From: Comamonadaceae bacterium | Lineage (GTDB): Bacteria > Pseudomonadota > Gammaproteobacteria > Burkholderiales > Burkholderiaceae_C | DNA length: 64,000 bases | NCBI GenBank assembly: GCA_947454955.1 | Contig: CANGLW010000006.1 | Span: 39,451 to 103,450 of the forward strand | Direction of reading: 5' to 3' | Shown here: piece after piece, positions 29,901-38,500 of the stretch | Layout of the letters: each line of letters begins with the position of its first letter | How positions within the stretch are numbered: position 1 is the first letter of the stretch | Program-made: the position numbers and the translations under genes | The notes under the pieces: model-generated | What the model saw: only the letters and a program-made list of their open reading frames with translations | Databases searched by the model: none | What the model was told of the DNA's origin: nothing

Positions 29901-30515
29901 CATGGCAATGGCGTGCAAGCCCATGTCCAGAATGTCTTGCACCGAGGCCGGGAAGAACACCGGCAAGCCACAAGCTTTGAAGATGTGGTCGCTCTGGTGT
30001 GCGGCAGTCGAGCTCTTGGCCACATGGTCGTCACCCGCCACGGCCAGCACACCGCCCCAAGGCGTGGTGCCGGCCATGTTGGCGTGCTTGAACACATCCG
30101 AGCAACGGTCCACACCCGGGCCTTTGCCGTACCAAATGCCAAACACACCGTCGAATTTGTTGGAGCCCTTAGGCGCAAAACCCAGTTGCTGCGTGCCCCA
30201 CAAAGCGGTGGCAGCCAGCTCTTCATTCACGCCCGGTTGGAAGACGATGTTTTGCGCTTTGAGGTGCGGCGCGGCTTTCCACAAAGCCTGGTCGTAACTG
30301 CCCAGCGGTGAGCCGCGGTAACCGCTGATGAAGCCGGCGGTGTTTTTGCCCTGCAAGGCATCGCGCTGGCGCTGCAACATGGGCAGCTTGACCAGGGCTT
30401 GCACCCCGCTCATGAAAGCGCGGCCCACATCCAGGCTGTATTTGTCGTCCAACGTGACCGTCTCGAGCGCGCGGCGAATGTGCTCGGGCAGCTCGCGGTT
30501 AAAGGGTGCGTTCAT
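26907..30515 (-). CDS. Indolepyruvate ferredoxin oxidoreductase, fused subunits
   Basis: A 1202-residue oxidoreductase that decarboxylates aryl- or branched 2-oxoacids to acyl-CoA, passing electrons to ferredoxin or another acceptor. The N-terminal part is IorA-like: a pyrimidine-binding region (GKNTAGFISGYRGSPLGSYD) and a TPP core (NLGDGTYFHSG). In the middle, about residues 640-710, are cysteine motifs CEGCGDCSTQSNC and CNKDTSCLKGFCP for Fe-S clusters. Next comes an IorB-like gamma domain (GVGGTGVITIGQLLGMAAH), and the last roughly 230 residues match the DUF6537 extension. The ATG at 30515 has CAGGAG 7 nt upstream. It stands alone between yajC and mltA. Confidence 0.9.
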   Translation of the reverse strand: MNAPFNRELPEHIRRALETVTLDDKYSLDVGRAFMSGVQALVKLPMLQRQRDALQGKNTAGFISGYRGSPLGSYDQALWKAAPHLKAQNIVFQPGVNEELAATALWGTQQLGFAPKGSNKFDGVFGIWYGKGPGVDRCSDVFKHANMAGTTPWGGVLAVAGDDHVAKSSTAAHQSDHIFKACGLPVFFPASVQDILDMGLHAIAMSRFSGVWAGMKTIQEIVESSATALIDPERVNIVLPDFAMPPGGVHIRWPDAALDQEARLFDHKWYAALAYIRANKLNHNVIATANDRFGLMASGKAFNDTRQALHDLGLDDATCNRLGIRLHKVGVVWPLEAQSTREFAQGLREVLVVEEKRQVIEYQLKEELYNWRDDVRPHVLGKFDEIDAPDGHYPGGEWSMPNPSSNTLLRANADLTPAIIARAIAKRLTKLGVDADTQARMDAHITLLNAKEQSLQVLQVKADRQPWFCSGCPHNTSTRVPEGSRAMAGIGCHFMSIWMDRATVGFTQMGGEGVPWVGQQPFSNEQHVFANLGDGTYFHSGLLAIRQSIAAGVNITYKVLYNDAVAMTGGQQIGERSEGHSVIQIAQSMRAEGANRITIVTDEPEKYSHVGRNGEPGGKLGLPEGVAIEHRDELDRIQREMRELKGCTVIIYDQTCATEKRRRRKRGTMVDPAVRVVINEAVCEGCGDCSTQSNCLSVEPLETEFGRKRTINQSSCNKDTSCLKGFCPSFVTVEGGQLKKAKKDAKSSASPFDDSVFGQALTQPTVPSLNAVGAYGIVVAGVGGTGVITIGQLLGMAAHIEGKGIVTQDAAGLAQKGGATWSHVLLAASQDQISTTRVAMAAADLIIGCDPIVTAGKETTLRMRSGRTRVALNAHSTPTAAFVKNANWQNPAENCVKDIAQAVGEPGVGALDADLLAVQFMGDSLYTNPLLLGYAWQRGWLPLEEASLLRAMELNEVAVEKNKTAFAWGRRAAQNLEKVLSLLKQGAEQVIQFKPRDTLEALVARRVEHLTGYQNATYAQSYASFVAQVQAVEAPLGKTSLSEAVARYLFKLMAYKDEYEVARLHTDPAFMKRINDQFEGDFKVHHHLAPPLLAKRNARGELIKQKFGPAMQTGFKVLARFKGLRGTALDIFGYTEERRTERALIGEYRDMVAGLLPRLNAENHAQAVALASLPEGIRGYGHVKARHLAQVRERWQTLLAAW

Positions 30516-30727
30516 GCGTGTCTCCTGCGGTGTCACCTTGTGGGTGCTGATTGGGGGTTGCCGCCTTGTGGGCAGCGCTCTTTGGCCACAGTGTAGAACG
30601 CAAATGTGGCTGAAAGTGGCCCGAACTGACGCCTAGGTGAAAGCACTGATTTCAGGCAAACGCTGGCGGTGTGCACCAGCACGTTCATTCAGCGCGTTCA
30701 TTCCACACCTTCATTCAACGCGTTATT

Positions 30728-31897
30728 TCAACGCGGCCACAACGCCCAGAGCTGCAGCGGCTGCTTCATGCGACCGGCCAGTTCGCCGGCTTCAGCACCC
30801 CAGCCCACAAAGTAGTCGGCGCGCACCGCGCCCACAATGGCGCTGCCGGTGTCCTGGGCGAGGACGAGTTTTTGCAGCTTGGTTTGCGGACCACTGGAGG
30901 TCAGCCACACCGGCGTGCCGTAGGGAATGCTTTGCGGGTCCACCGCGATCGAGCGGCCCGGCGTCAAGGGTACACCCTGCGCGCCGCGCGGGCCGAAGGC
31001 CGCGTCGAAACTGTTCAAGGCCTCTTCTTTGAAAAACACATAGCGCGGGTTGCGCCACAGCAGCTCTTGGGTGCGCTGCGGGTTTTGCGTGAGCCAATTT
31101 TTGATGCCGGGCCACGTGGCATCGCGCACCAGCCCTTGGTCCAGCAGCCAGCGGCCCACGCTTTGGTAAGGGTGGTCGTTGGTGCCGGCAAAGGCCACGC
31201 GGATGATTTTTTGTTCGCCCGTGGGTTCGGTCACGCGCAAACGGCCCGAGCCTTGGATGTGCAAAGCCAGCACGTCGATGGGGTCGCTCAGGTAGGCGAT
31301 TTCGCGGCCACGCAGCGCGGCTTGGGCCGCGGGCAAGGTGTCCATCTCTTGGCGGGTGTACCAGGGCTTGCGCTGCGCAAAGCCTGCGGGCACTTGGTAA
31401 ATGGGCACCGCAAAACGTGAGGTGCGCAGGCGCGAGGCCTCGAGCATGGGCTCGTAGTACGCGGTCAGCAAGCCATCGGCATGGCCCTCATGGGTGGTCA
31501 CGCGGTAGGGCTGCAGGCGCGCTTGCATCCAGGCGCGCTGCTCTGGCTCGCTGGCCACGCTGAGTTGGCGCACGTCTTTGCACAAGGCGGCAAAGGTGGT
31601 GCCCGGGCGCTCACAACTTTTGAGCCAAGCGTTCCAGGCTTCAAACAAGGTGTCCTCACCAAAGCCGGGCAAGTCGCTCCAAGGCACGGCTGTCCAGCGG
31701 CTTTTGCCTTGTAGACGCGTAGGGCTAGTTGTGGCCGCAGGCAGGTCAGGCTGGGGGGCCGGTGTAGCAGAAGGTATTGCAGAGGGTGTTGGTGCCGCGC
31801 TCACCTGCGGCACACGCTGAGGTGTTGGGGCCGAGGCGCAGGCTGCCAGCATTCCTACAATCAGGGCTTGGGCGAGCCAATACAAAGGGGGGGTCAT
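30728..31897 (-). CDS. mltA: Membrane-bound lytic murein transglycosylase A
   Basis: Outer-membrane lipoprotein that cleaves peptidoglycan glycan strands. The 389-residue protein has a signal peptide with lipobox around VGMLAACASA. MltA core blocks are GLLTAYYEPML, VPIYQVPAGF, DVLALHIQGSGRLR and YVFFKEEA, and the C-terminal 3D domain contains DTGSAIVGAVRADYFVGWG with catalytic aspartates. The ATG at 31897 lies at the start of the signal peptide and overlaps head-to-head with the ATG of a small divergent gene. Confidence 0.95.
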   Translation of the reverse strand: MTPPLYWLAQALIVGMLAACASAPTPQRVPQVSAAPTPSAIPSATPAPQPDLPAATTSPTRLQGKSRWTAVPWSDLPGFGEDTLFEAWNAWLKSCERPGTTFAALCKDVRQLSVASEPEQRAWMQARLQPYRVTTHEGHADGLLTAYYEPMLEASRLRTSRFAVPIYQVPAGFAQRKPWYTRQEMDTLPAAQAALRGREIAYLSDPIDVLALHIQGSGRLRVTEPTGEQKIIRVAFAGTNDHPYQSVGRWLLDQGLVRDATWPGIKNWLTQNPQRTQELLWRNPRYVFFKEEALNSFDAAFGPRGAQGVPLTPGRSIAVDPQSIPYGTPVWLTSSGPQTKLQKLVLAQDTGSAIVGAVRADYFVGWGAEAGELAGRMKQPLQLWALWPR

Positions 31898-32051
31898 GGG
31901 CTTGATTTTGCTCGAAGCGCTGGGTGCTTTACTGCTGCTGATACTGATCGTGTGGTGGACCATGTTTTCTGGCCGCAAGCAAGGCGAGTTGCCTGCGCCT
32001 GAGGACCCAACCGCTGAGAAACTTCAAGACAAATCAGACCCCAAGCCTTGA
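31896..32051 (+). CDS. Small single-pass membrane protein of unknown function (51 aa)
   Basis: A 51-residue reading frame starting ATG at 31896 and ending TGA at 32049-32051. It begins MGLILLEALG, continues with a strongly hydrophobic segment ALLLLILIVWW (about residues 9-22), then a basic turn FSGRKQG and an acidic, Pro-rich soluble tail ending DPKP. It is predicted to sit in the inner membrane. Its ATG overlaps the mltA ATG by 2 nt on the opposite strand, so both genes must be expressed from promoters inside each other's coding sequence. I see no family name for it; the clean membrane-protein layout and tight fit between neighbours support a real gene. Confidence 0.6.
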   Translation: MGLILLEALGALLLLILIVWWTMFSGRKQGELPAPEDPTAEKLQDKSDPKP

Positions 32052-32063
32052 AAATCAAGGCTT
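32043..32063. terminator. Possible bidirectional terminator hairpin
   Basis: AAGCCTTGA (32043-32051) and TCAAGGCTT (32055-32063) make a perfect 9-bp stem with a 3-nt loop, between two convergent genes. The small gene's stop codon is inside the stem. There is no immediate U-tract, so termination efficiency is uncertain. Confidence 0.45.
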
Positions 32064-32068
32064 ACACG

Positions 32069-32692
32069 CTACATTTTTCGCAGCATGTTGGCCAGCTCAA
32101 CGGCTGACTTGACTTCCATCTTGTCAAACACCCGGGCGCGGTGCACCTCGACCGTGCGCACACTGATGTCGAGCTGATCGGCGATGCGTTTGTTGGGCAG
32201 GCCGTCGACCACCAGGCGCATGACATCGCGCTCACGCTCGGTGAGTTCTTCCAAGCGGTCACGCAAACGCTTCAAGGCTTGGCGCTCATCGGCCAACGCA
32301 GCCGATTGCGACAGCGCGGTCTCGATGCGGTCCACCAACGCGTTGTCGGAAAAAGGTTTTTCGCAGAAGTCAAACGCGCCGCGCTTGACCGCGTCCACCG
32401 CGGTGGGCACATCGGCGTGGCCGGTGAGGAAAATCACCGGCATGGCTTTGTGCAGGTTGCGCTCCACCAGCACATCAAACAAGGCCAGGCCACTCATGCC
32501 GGGCATGCGCACATCGAGCAGCAGGCAAGCCGGCTCGTCACGCAGGCCGCCTTCGAGGTAAGTCAAAAAGGCTTCTGCGCTGTCAAAGCTGTGGCTGGGC
32601 AGGCGGCGCGAACGCAGCAGCCAGGCCAGGGCATCACGCACGCCGGCATCGTCGTCGACGATGTAAACAGTGGCATCAATCACAGGTTGCAT
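32069..32692 (-). CDS. FixJ-family response regulator
   Basis: A 207-residue two-domain regulator. The receiver domain has acidic pocket D13-D15, phospho-acceptor D60 in LLLDVRMPGMSG, switch threonine in FLTGHAD and lysine in CEKPF. The C-terminal LuxR-type helix-turn-helix reads LTERERDVMRLVVDGLPNKRIA...SVRTVEVHRARV. Such regulators dimerise on phosphorylation and activate transcription. The cognate sensor kinase gene ends 9 nt upstream on the same strand. Confidence 0.93.
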   Translation of the reverse strand: MQPVIDATVYIVDDDAGVRDALAWLLRSRRLPSHSFDSAEAFLTYLEGGLRDEPACLLLDVRMPGMSGLALFDVLVERNLHKAMPVIFLTGHADVPTAVDAVKRGAFDFCEKPFSDNALVDRIETALSQSAALADERQALKRLRDRLEELTERERDVMRLVVDGLPNKRIADQLDISVRTVEVHRARVFDKMEVKSAVELANMLRKM

Positions 32693-32701
32693 AGCGCGAT
32701 A

Positions 32702-34702
32702 TTACGCCACCGGCAGGGCGAAGCTGAAAACCGTGCCCTGCGGTTGATTGGGTAAAAACACCAGCGTGTCGCCATGCTGCTCGGCCACCGTGCGGCAAAA
32801 ACTCAGGCCCAAGCCCATGCCCTCGACCTTGGTGGTGAAGAAGGGCGTGAAGAGTTGCGCGGCAATGTCGTCACTGATGCCCATGCCTTGGTCGGCCACC
32901 GAGAACTCGATGCGCCGGTCGTTGGCGCGGTGCACCGACAACGTCAACACGCGGTTGCGCGTGCCGGGCAGGTCCATGGCCTGCATGCCGTTGCGCGCCA
33001 GGTTCAGCAGCACTTGCTCCACCATGGTCCGGTCGCACTGAACGGCGGGCAAACCAGGCGCGACTTCCAGGCGCACTTGCACCGAGAGCTTGCGCGCTTG
33101 CAGGTTGATGAGGGGCAGCACCGCGTCAATGAGGGACTGGGGCAGCACGGCCTCACGCGCCTGGTCGCGGCGGCGCACAAAGTCGTGCACGCTTTTGATG
33201 ACCTTGCCCGCGCGCTCGGCCTGTTGCGCGATGCGCTGGATGGCAATTTCCACATCGCGCCGCGCATCGGGTTCGTCACGCAGCAAATTGATGGAGCCGG
33301 TGGCGTAGCTTTGAATAGCGGCCAGCGGTTGGTTGAGTTCGTGGCTGAGCAGCGAGGCCATCTCGCCCATCATGGTCAAACGCGCGGTGGCCTGCAGGCG
33401 CTCTTGGCTGGCGCGTGAAATTTCTTCCACACGTTTTTGTTCGCGGATGTCCAGGCACGCGCTCATCCAGCCGGTTTGGTGGCCTTGCGCGTTGATGAGC
33501 GGCGCCTCGATGATGAGCACCGGAAAGCGTGTGCCGTCGCGGTGCATGAACACCGACTCAAAACCCTCGCGCGGGGGTGAATTACCGGCCAGGCGGATGT
33601 CTTGGCGGCGTTTGTACTCGTCGGCAAATTCAGGGGGCCAATACGGCGCTTTGGCACTTTGCCCCACCAACTCAGAAGCGCTGAAGCCCACCATCTGGCA
33701 AAACGCCGGGTTCACATAGGTGATGCGGCCTTGCGTGTCGCGCGCGCGCAAGCCGGTGATGAGCGAGTCCTCCATGGCCTTGCGAAACGCCAGCGCATCG
33801 GCCAGGTCGGTCTCGGCCTTCAAGCGCCTGCGCGTGTCTTTGCCCAACTGGTACAAGATGGACACCAAAGCAATGGCCAGTGCGGTCACCAACGCGGTGA
33901 GCAAATTGGGGAACAGGTCGGGCGAGCCGCGCCAACTGTCCAAACGCAAGACCAGGGTGGTGCCCGGTAGGTCCACCAACTGCTGCGCGCTGAACACACG
34001 GCTGGCGCGCCGCGCGGTGCCCATGACCGCCAGGCGGGTGCCATCGCCCTCGGTGAACGCCACCTCTTGATGGCGCGTGACTTGGCGGCCCAACACCTCT
34101 TCAAGCACATCATGCAGCGCGTACAGCGCCACCAAATAACCTTCCACCCGCCCGCTTTCCACCAAGGGCAGGCACAGCTCCATGACCTCGATGCCCAGGC
34201 CGTCGTCAAGCGGCACGTAATAACTGCTGGAGTAGGACGGGCCGCTGAAACGACGTGCGTTGCTGCAGTTCTGGGCCAACTCGGAGTTCGGGGTTTCCGG
34301 CCGCTCGCCGGGGTCGAACACCGGGGAGCGGTAAGGCGAGTCGGTTTCAGCGATCAACTTCAAGTTGCTGTCACGCCATTCGATGCGCACCATCTCGCGT
34401 CGTTCGCGCAAGAGCGAATAAGCGGCCAAGGACCACAGCTCAGGCTTGGGGTCGCCGTATTGCGTGGCCAGAAGGCTGCGTGAATTGCGCGAGAAAGCCG
34501 CGCGGATGTCGCTCACCGCCTCGCTGGTGGCGCGCTCAATGCGGGTTTGCTCTTGGCCCGCCTCATAACGGCCGGCCAGCCACACCAGAATGCCCAACAA
34601 CAACAAGAGCAACAGCAAGAGGCTGGTCCACAGCACGCGGCGACGCCAGGCGCTGCGCACCTTGGGCACTTTGAGCAGGCGTTGGATGTTCCAGGCTCTC
34701 AC
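32702..34702 (-). CDS. PAS sensor histidine kinase, FixL/DctB-like
   Basis: A membrane sensor kinase of about 666 residues. A membrane segment (LLLLLLLLGILVWLAG) is followed by a periplasmic sensing domain (about 40-270), a second membrane segment (LLTALVTALAIALVSILYQ), a PAS domain (ITYVNPAFCQMVGFSASELVGQ), and a kinase core. The kinase core has H-box SLLSHELNQPLAAIQSYA, N-box LLNLARNGMQAM and G boxes DQGMGISDD and GMGLGLSFCR. The preferred start is the GTG at 34702, whose GTGA overlaps the stop of the nitrilase gene; an upstream ATG at 34738 would overlap it by 40 nt. It pairs with the FixJ-like regulator downstream. Confidence 0.9.
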   Translation of the reverse strand: MRAWNIQRLLKVPKVRSAWRRRVLWTSLLLLLLLLLGILVWLAGRYEAGQEQTRIERATSEAVSDIRAAFSRNSRSLLATQYGDPKPELWSLAAYSLLRERREMVRIEWRDSNLKLIAETDSPYRSPVFDPGERPETPNSELAQNCSNARRFSGPSYSSSYYVPLDDGLGIEVMELCLPLVESGRVEGYLVALYALHDVLEEVLGRQVTRHQEVAFTEGDGTRLAVMGTARRASRVFSAQQLVDLPGTTLVLRLDSWRGSPDLFPNLLTALVTALAIALVSILYQLGKDTRRRLKAETDLADALAFRKAMEDSLITGLRARDTQGRITYVNPAFCQMVGFSASELVGQSAKAPYWPPEFADEYKRRQDIRLAGNSPPREGFESVFMHRDGTRFPVLIIEAPLINAQGHQTGWMSACLDIREQKRVEEISRASQERLQATARLTMMGEMASLLSHELNQPLAAIQSYATGSINLLRDEPDARRDVEIAIQRIAQQAERAGKVIKSVHDFVRRRDQAREAVLPQSLIDAVLPLINLQARKLSVQVRLEVAPGLPAVQCDRTMVEQVLLNLARNGMQAMDLPGTRNRVLTLSVHRANDRRIEFSVADQGMGISDDIAAQLFTPFFTTKVEGMGLGLSFCRTVAEQHGDTLVFLPNQPQGTVFSFALPVA

Positions 34703-35523
34703 AGCACGCGGTGGCGCAAGGCCGGTAACTGGATGCAACGCTGATCACGACTGGCATGGTCAAGCTCGGCCAACACCACCGCCTCGCCCTCGGGCTGGCA
34801 AGCCAGCACCTGCCCCCAAGGGTCCACCACCAGGCTGTGGCCCCAGGTGCGCCGACCGTTGTCGTGCAAGCCGCCTTGCGCGGCCGCCGCCACAAAGGCC
34901 AGGTTTTCCACCGCGCGGGCGCGCAGCAGCACCTCCCAGTGCGCCTGGCCGGTGGTGTGGGTGAAGGCGCTGGGCACCAGCAAAAGCTGCGCACCCACGT
35001 TGGCGTAATGGCGATAAAGCTCAGGAAACCGCAGGTCGTAACACACGCTCAAGCCCACGCGCCAGGTGTGGCCGTCGCGCGAGGGCAAGTCAAAGTGAGC
35101 AGGTGTGGTGCCGGCACGCAGCGCGCGCGATTCGTCGTAGCGCTCGGTGCCGTTGTCAAAACTGAAAAGGTGAATCTTGTCGTAACGCGCCACACACTGC
35201 CCTTGCGGGTTGTAGACCAAGCTGGTGTTGAACACATGCGTTGGGTCTGGCGCATCGACGATGCTCAAAGGCAAGGTGCCACCCACCACCCACAGGCCCA
35301 GGTCTTGCGCGCTGCGGGCTAAAAAATCTTGAATCGGACCGCTGCCGGGTTGCTCTTGAATCTGTAGCTTGTCGGTGTCGCGTCGGCCCAGCAAGCAAAA
35401 GTATTCGGGCAAGACCACCAGCTCCGCACCGGCAAGCGCCGCCTGCGCCATGAGGTCAGCCGCGCGCGCAAGGTTGTCTGACAGCGTGCTGCCAGAGACC
35501 ATTTGCAATGCGGCTATTTTCAT
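34699..35523 (-). CDS. Carbon-nitrogen hydrolase (Nit1/YbeM-like)
   Basis: A 274-residue cytosolic nitrilase-superfamily amidase with the full catalytic triad E40 (VVLPEYF), K116 (RYDKIHLF) and C161 (LSVCYDLRFPE). The length and the sequence around the lysine and cysteine fit the NIT1/YbeM branch, whose known members repair deaminated glutathione. That substrate is inferred from family, not shown here. Its ATG overlaps the yhdP stop (ATGA) and its stop overlaps the kinase start (GTGA), so it is translationally tied to both. Confidence 0.88.
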   Translation of the reverse strand: MKIAALQMVSGSTLSDNLARAADLMAQAALAGAELVVLPEYFCLLGRRDTDKLQIQEQPGSGPIQDFLARSAQDLGLWVVGGTLPLSIVDAPDPTHVFNTSLVYNPQGQCVARYDKIHLFSFDNGTERYDESRALRAGTTPAHFDLPSRDGHTWRVGLSVCYDLRFPELYRHYANVGAQLLLVPSAFTHTTGQAHWEVLLRARAVENLAFVAAAAQGGLHDNGRRTWGHSLVVDPWGQVLACQPEGEAVVLAELDHASRDQRCIQLPALRHRVL

Positions 35524-38500
35524 GGCTTGATGGCGTCCTTGCTGGGTTTGTCGCTCTCATTTTTAGAGCCTTTGGTGATTTTAGGGTCTGCCCAAGGCCC
35601 GGTGATTTGGAACTCTTGCGTGGTCGAATCAATGAGAGGCCGGCGCAAAATGAGTTGTGCCAAAAAGCTGCTCAAGCCCACCGCAGGGTTGATGTAAGTG
35701 GCAATGAGCGAGGCGGTGCCAGCGTTGATCTCGGGCACCACCAGCACATGGATGTCTTGGGTTTCACGCGCAATGTCGGCTTTGCCTTCCATCAACACCG
35801 CAGCATTCACGCCCTTCATTTGCAGGTTGTTGGTGCTGGCCATGCCTTGGTCAATTTTCACGTCGCCGCGGATGAAGTCAAACGCAAAACCTTCGCTGAA
35901 CACATCACGAAAATCGAGTGTGAGGCGGCGTGGCAAAGCCTGCAGGTTGAGCACGCCCAACAACTTGGCAATGCCAGGATCGGCTTTGAGGAACTGGCCC
36001 GCTTCGATGTTCACATTGAACTGCCCGCCCATGCTGGGGTAGTCGGGCGTGATGGGCGAGCCACTCCAACCCACTTGTCCGGCCATGCTGCCTTTGGCGT
36101 TGCGCATCACGTCTTTCATGCCCAGGCGCGAGAGCAGTTGCCCGCCATCGGCAATGTCGAGCTTGAAGTTCATGCTGGTTTGGCGTTGCTCTTGACGGCC
36201 GCGCGCCTCGGGCGCTACACCCCAGCGGCCGCTGGCCATGAAGGTGGCCTCGGGCGCGATCACATTGAACTTTTGCAGCACCCATTCACGTGGCACATCA
36301 CGTTGTGTGTCGCGTGCCAGGCTGGTGCGGTTGATCGCCTCAATTTCCACCCGGCCCAGGCGTTTGCCGCGCAACTCCAGGTCATCCACCACGATGTCCA
36401 GCGCCGGCATGCTCACCGGTTGTTCGTCGAGCAAGGTTTCCACTTCTTGCGCTGTGCTGGCAGCCAGCGACAGGCGCGTGAGCCGCGCAAACAAACGGGC
36501 CGACTGCTGGCCCTCAGGTGGGGTGTAGGCCAGCTGGCCTTGCAGTTCTTGGGCTTGCACTTGCGCGCGCCACTGCACGCCTTCACGCATCAGGTTGGCG
36601 CTGAGTTTGTTGAGCGTGCGCCCTTGCCACACCACACGCTGCGCTTTGAGGTTGATCACGCGGGGCATGTAGTTGGCCGCTGCACCAGTCGATGCGCTTG
36701 TAGACGTTGTTGCCTGACCCGTATCCATCATGGCGAGCCAAGCATCGGCATCCAACAGGCTCAGGTCGATCTGCGCTTGCACACCGCGGTTGGGCAAAGC
36801 TTGGTCGGTGACGATGGGCTCGCCCAATTGCAACAAGCCCTGCAACACACGCGGCTCATCAGCAAGCTCGCGGATGTAAACCGCCGAGAGGTAGCGACCC
36901 ACCGCCACGCGCAGGCGGTCTTGCGCGATCTCTTTGCCGCGGCTTGTCGATGTGCTGGCGCTGCGCGCCACATCAATCGGTGTGACATCCACACGCAAAG
37001 GCAAACTGGCTGCGGCGGTTTTACCCAAAGGCGCGGGCAGGTTCCAAGCCATGCCTTGCAAATTGCTGTTGACCTGCAGGTCCAAGGAGGGGCCCTTCAA
37101 GCCCAGCTGTGCGCTGTAAGCGGTGCTGCCCGATGCACGCGCGAGCAAGCCTTGCAGGCCCGCCACACGCAACTCACGCAGGCCGTCGGCCGTGGCCGTG
37201 CCCTGCAGCTGAATCACGCCGCTGGCTGCTTTGCTTTGGCCAGGCACCGGGATGCTGCCACCCTCCAAGGTGGCGTCACCACCCAGCAAACGGGCTTGCA
37301 CACCTTGCAAGGCCAGCCCTTGTTCGCTGAACCACAGCACGCCGCGGGCGCGGGTGATGGGCGGCACATCCGGCGCGAGGTTGAGGTCGTTACCGTTCAG
37401 GTTCAAGCGGCCACTGACCAGGGTTTTGTTCAGGTCTTGCACCGGCAAGGTGAGCTTGAGTTGTGCCTCCACGTTGCCGCTGCCGTTGGCCGCATCAAGC
37501 ACGCGGCCGGTGAGGGTTTGCAGGCTCGAGGCGCGGATGGTGCCCAGCAACTCGGCCGCAGGTGAACGCAGATCAGCTTGCAGCTGCACCACCGGTGTGA
37601 GCAAATTAGGAATGAGCAGTTCACCGCGCTGCACACGCATGTTGGCGGTGCTGCCCCACCGGCCCTGGATGTTTTTCAAACCCAGGCGCATGTTGTCCAT
37701 CGCCAGTTCACCGCTGATTTGGCTGACCAGCGGCCAACGCGCGCTGCTGCCCAGGCTGGCAGGCACCGGGTTGAAGACCGCGTCTTTCACCACCGCATTG
37801 AGCTTGAACACACCGGCGTCGTTGTTTTTGAAAGGCAGTCTTGCTAGGTCACCTTTGAGGCGGAACTTCACCGCGCTGGCCTGACCGCGCACCAGCGCGT
37901 CGCGCAGGTAGTCGCGCACCTCTTTGTTCATCACCGTGGGCAGGTAACGGTGCACGCGGGCCAGTTCGGCGCTGGCCAATGTGCCTTGCAACTCAAGGCT
38001 ACCGGGCTGCTTAGCCGCGCCTTGCACCCACTTGATGTTGGCTTCGCCCTGCGCATCAGCCTGGCTGAATTTCAGGTTGGGCAGTTGCACCTGCAAGTGA
38101 CCGGCCTGGGTTTGCCAGGTGATGTCGGTGCTCAGTTGCGCCCAAGGCAGCTCGGGCTCGTCAAACACACCGGGGAAGGTGGTGCTGCCCTGGCTGATTT
38201 GCAAACGCGCCTTGCCCGTCTGCGCAGTGCCCTCAAAGTCGAGCGCAGCACCACGAACGCCGGGACGGCCCAGGTTGGGTGATGGCATTGGCGTTGATGC
38301 AGCTTGCGCTGTCTTGCTGGGCGCTGTTTTTTCAGCCGCCAGGTTCAGCCCGCTCACCCGCCCTTGGGCTTTGAGGTCTTGCGGGTCGTCAAGGGTGCCC
38401 AGCCAGCTCAGCTGCAAATGCTCGAGCAAACCCTCCACCGCCAAGCTTTGCAAAGGTGCATGCATGTTGGCGAGTTGCGGCAAGCGCTGTGCAATCGCAG

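Noticed and set aside
30660..30730. Short repeated words TTCATTCA(A/G)CGCG near the mltA stop, considered as a repeat array
   Set aside because: Two full copies and one partial copy, irregularly spaced and overlapping the end of mltA; too little for an array.
35508..37565. Long open frame (685 codons) on the plus strand opposite yhdP
   Set aside because: Shadow of yhdP; the product is His/Gln/Ala-rich and has no start signal or family resemblance.
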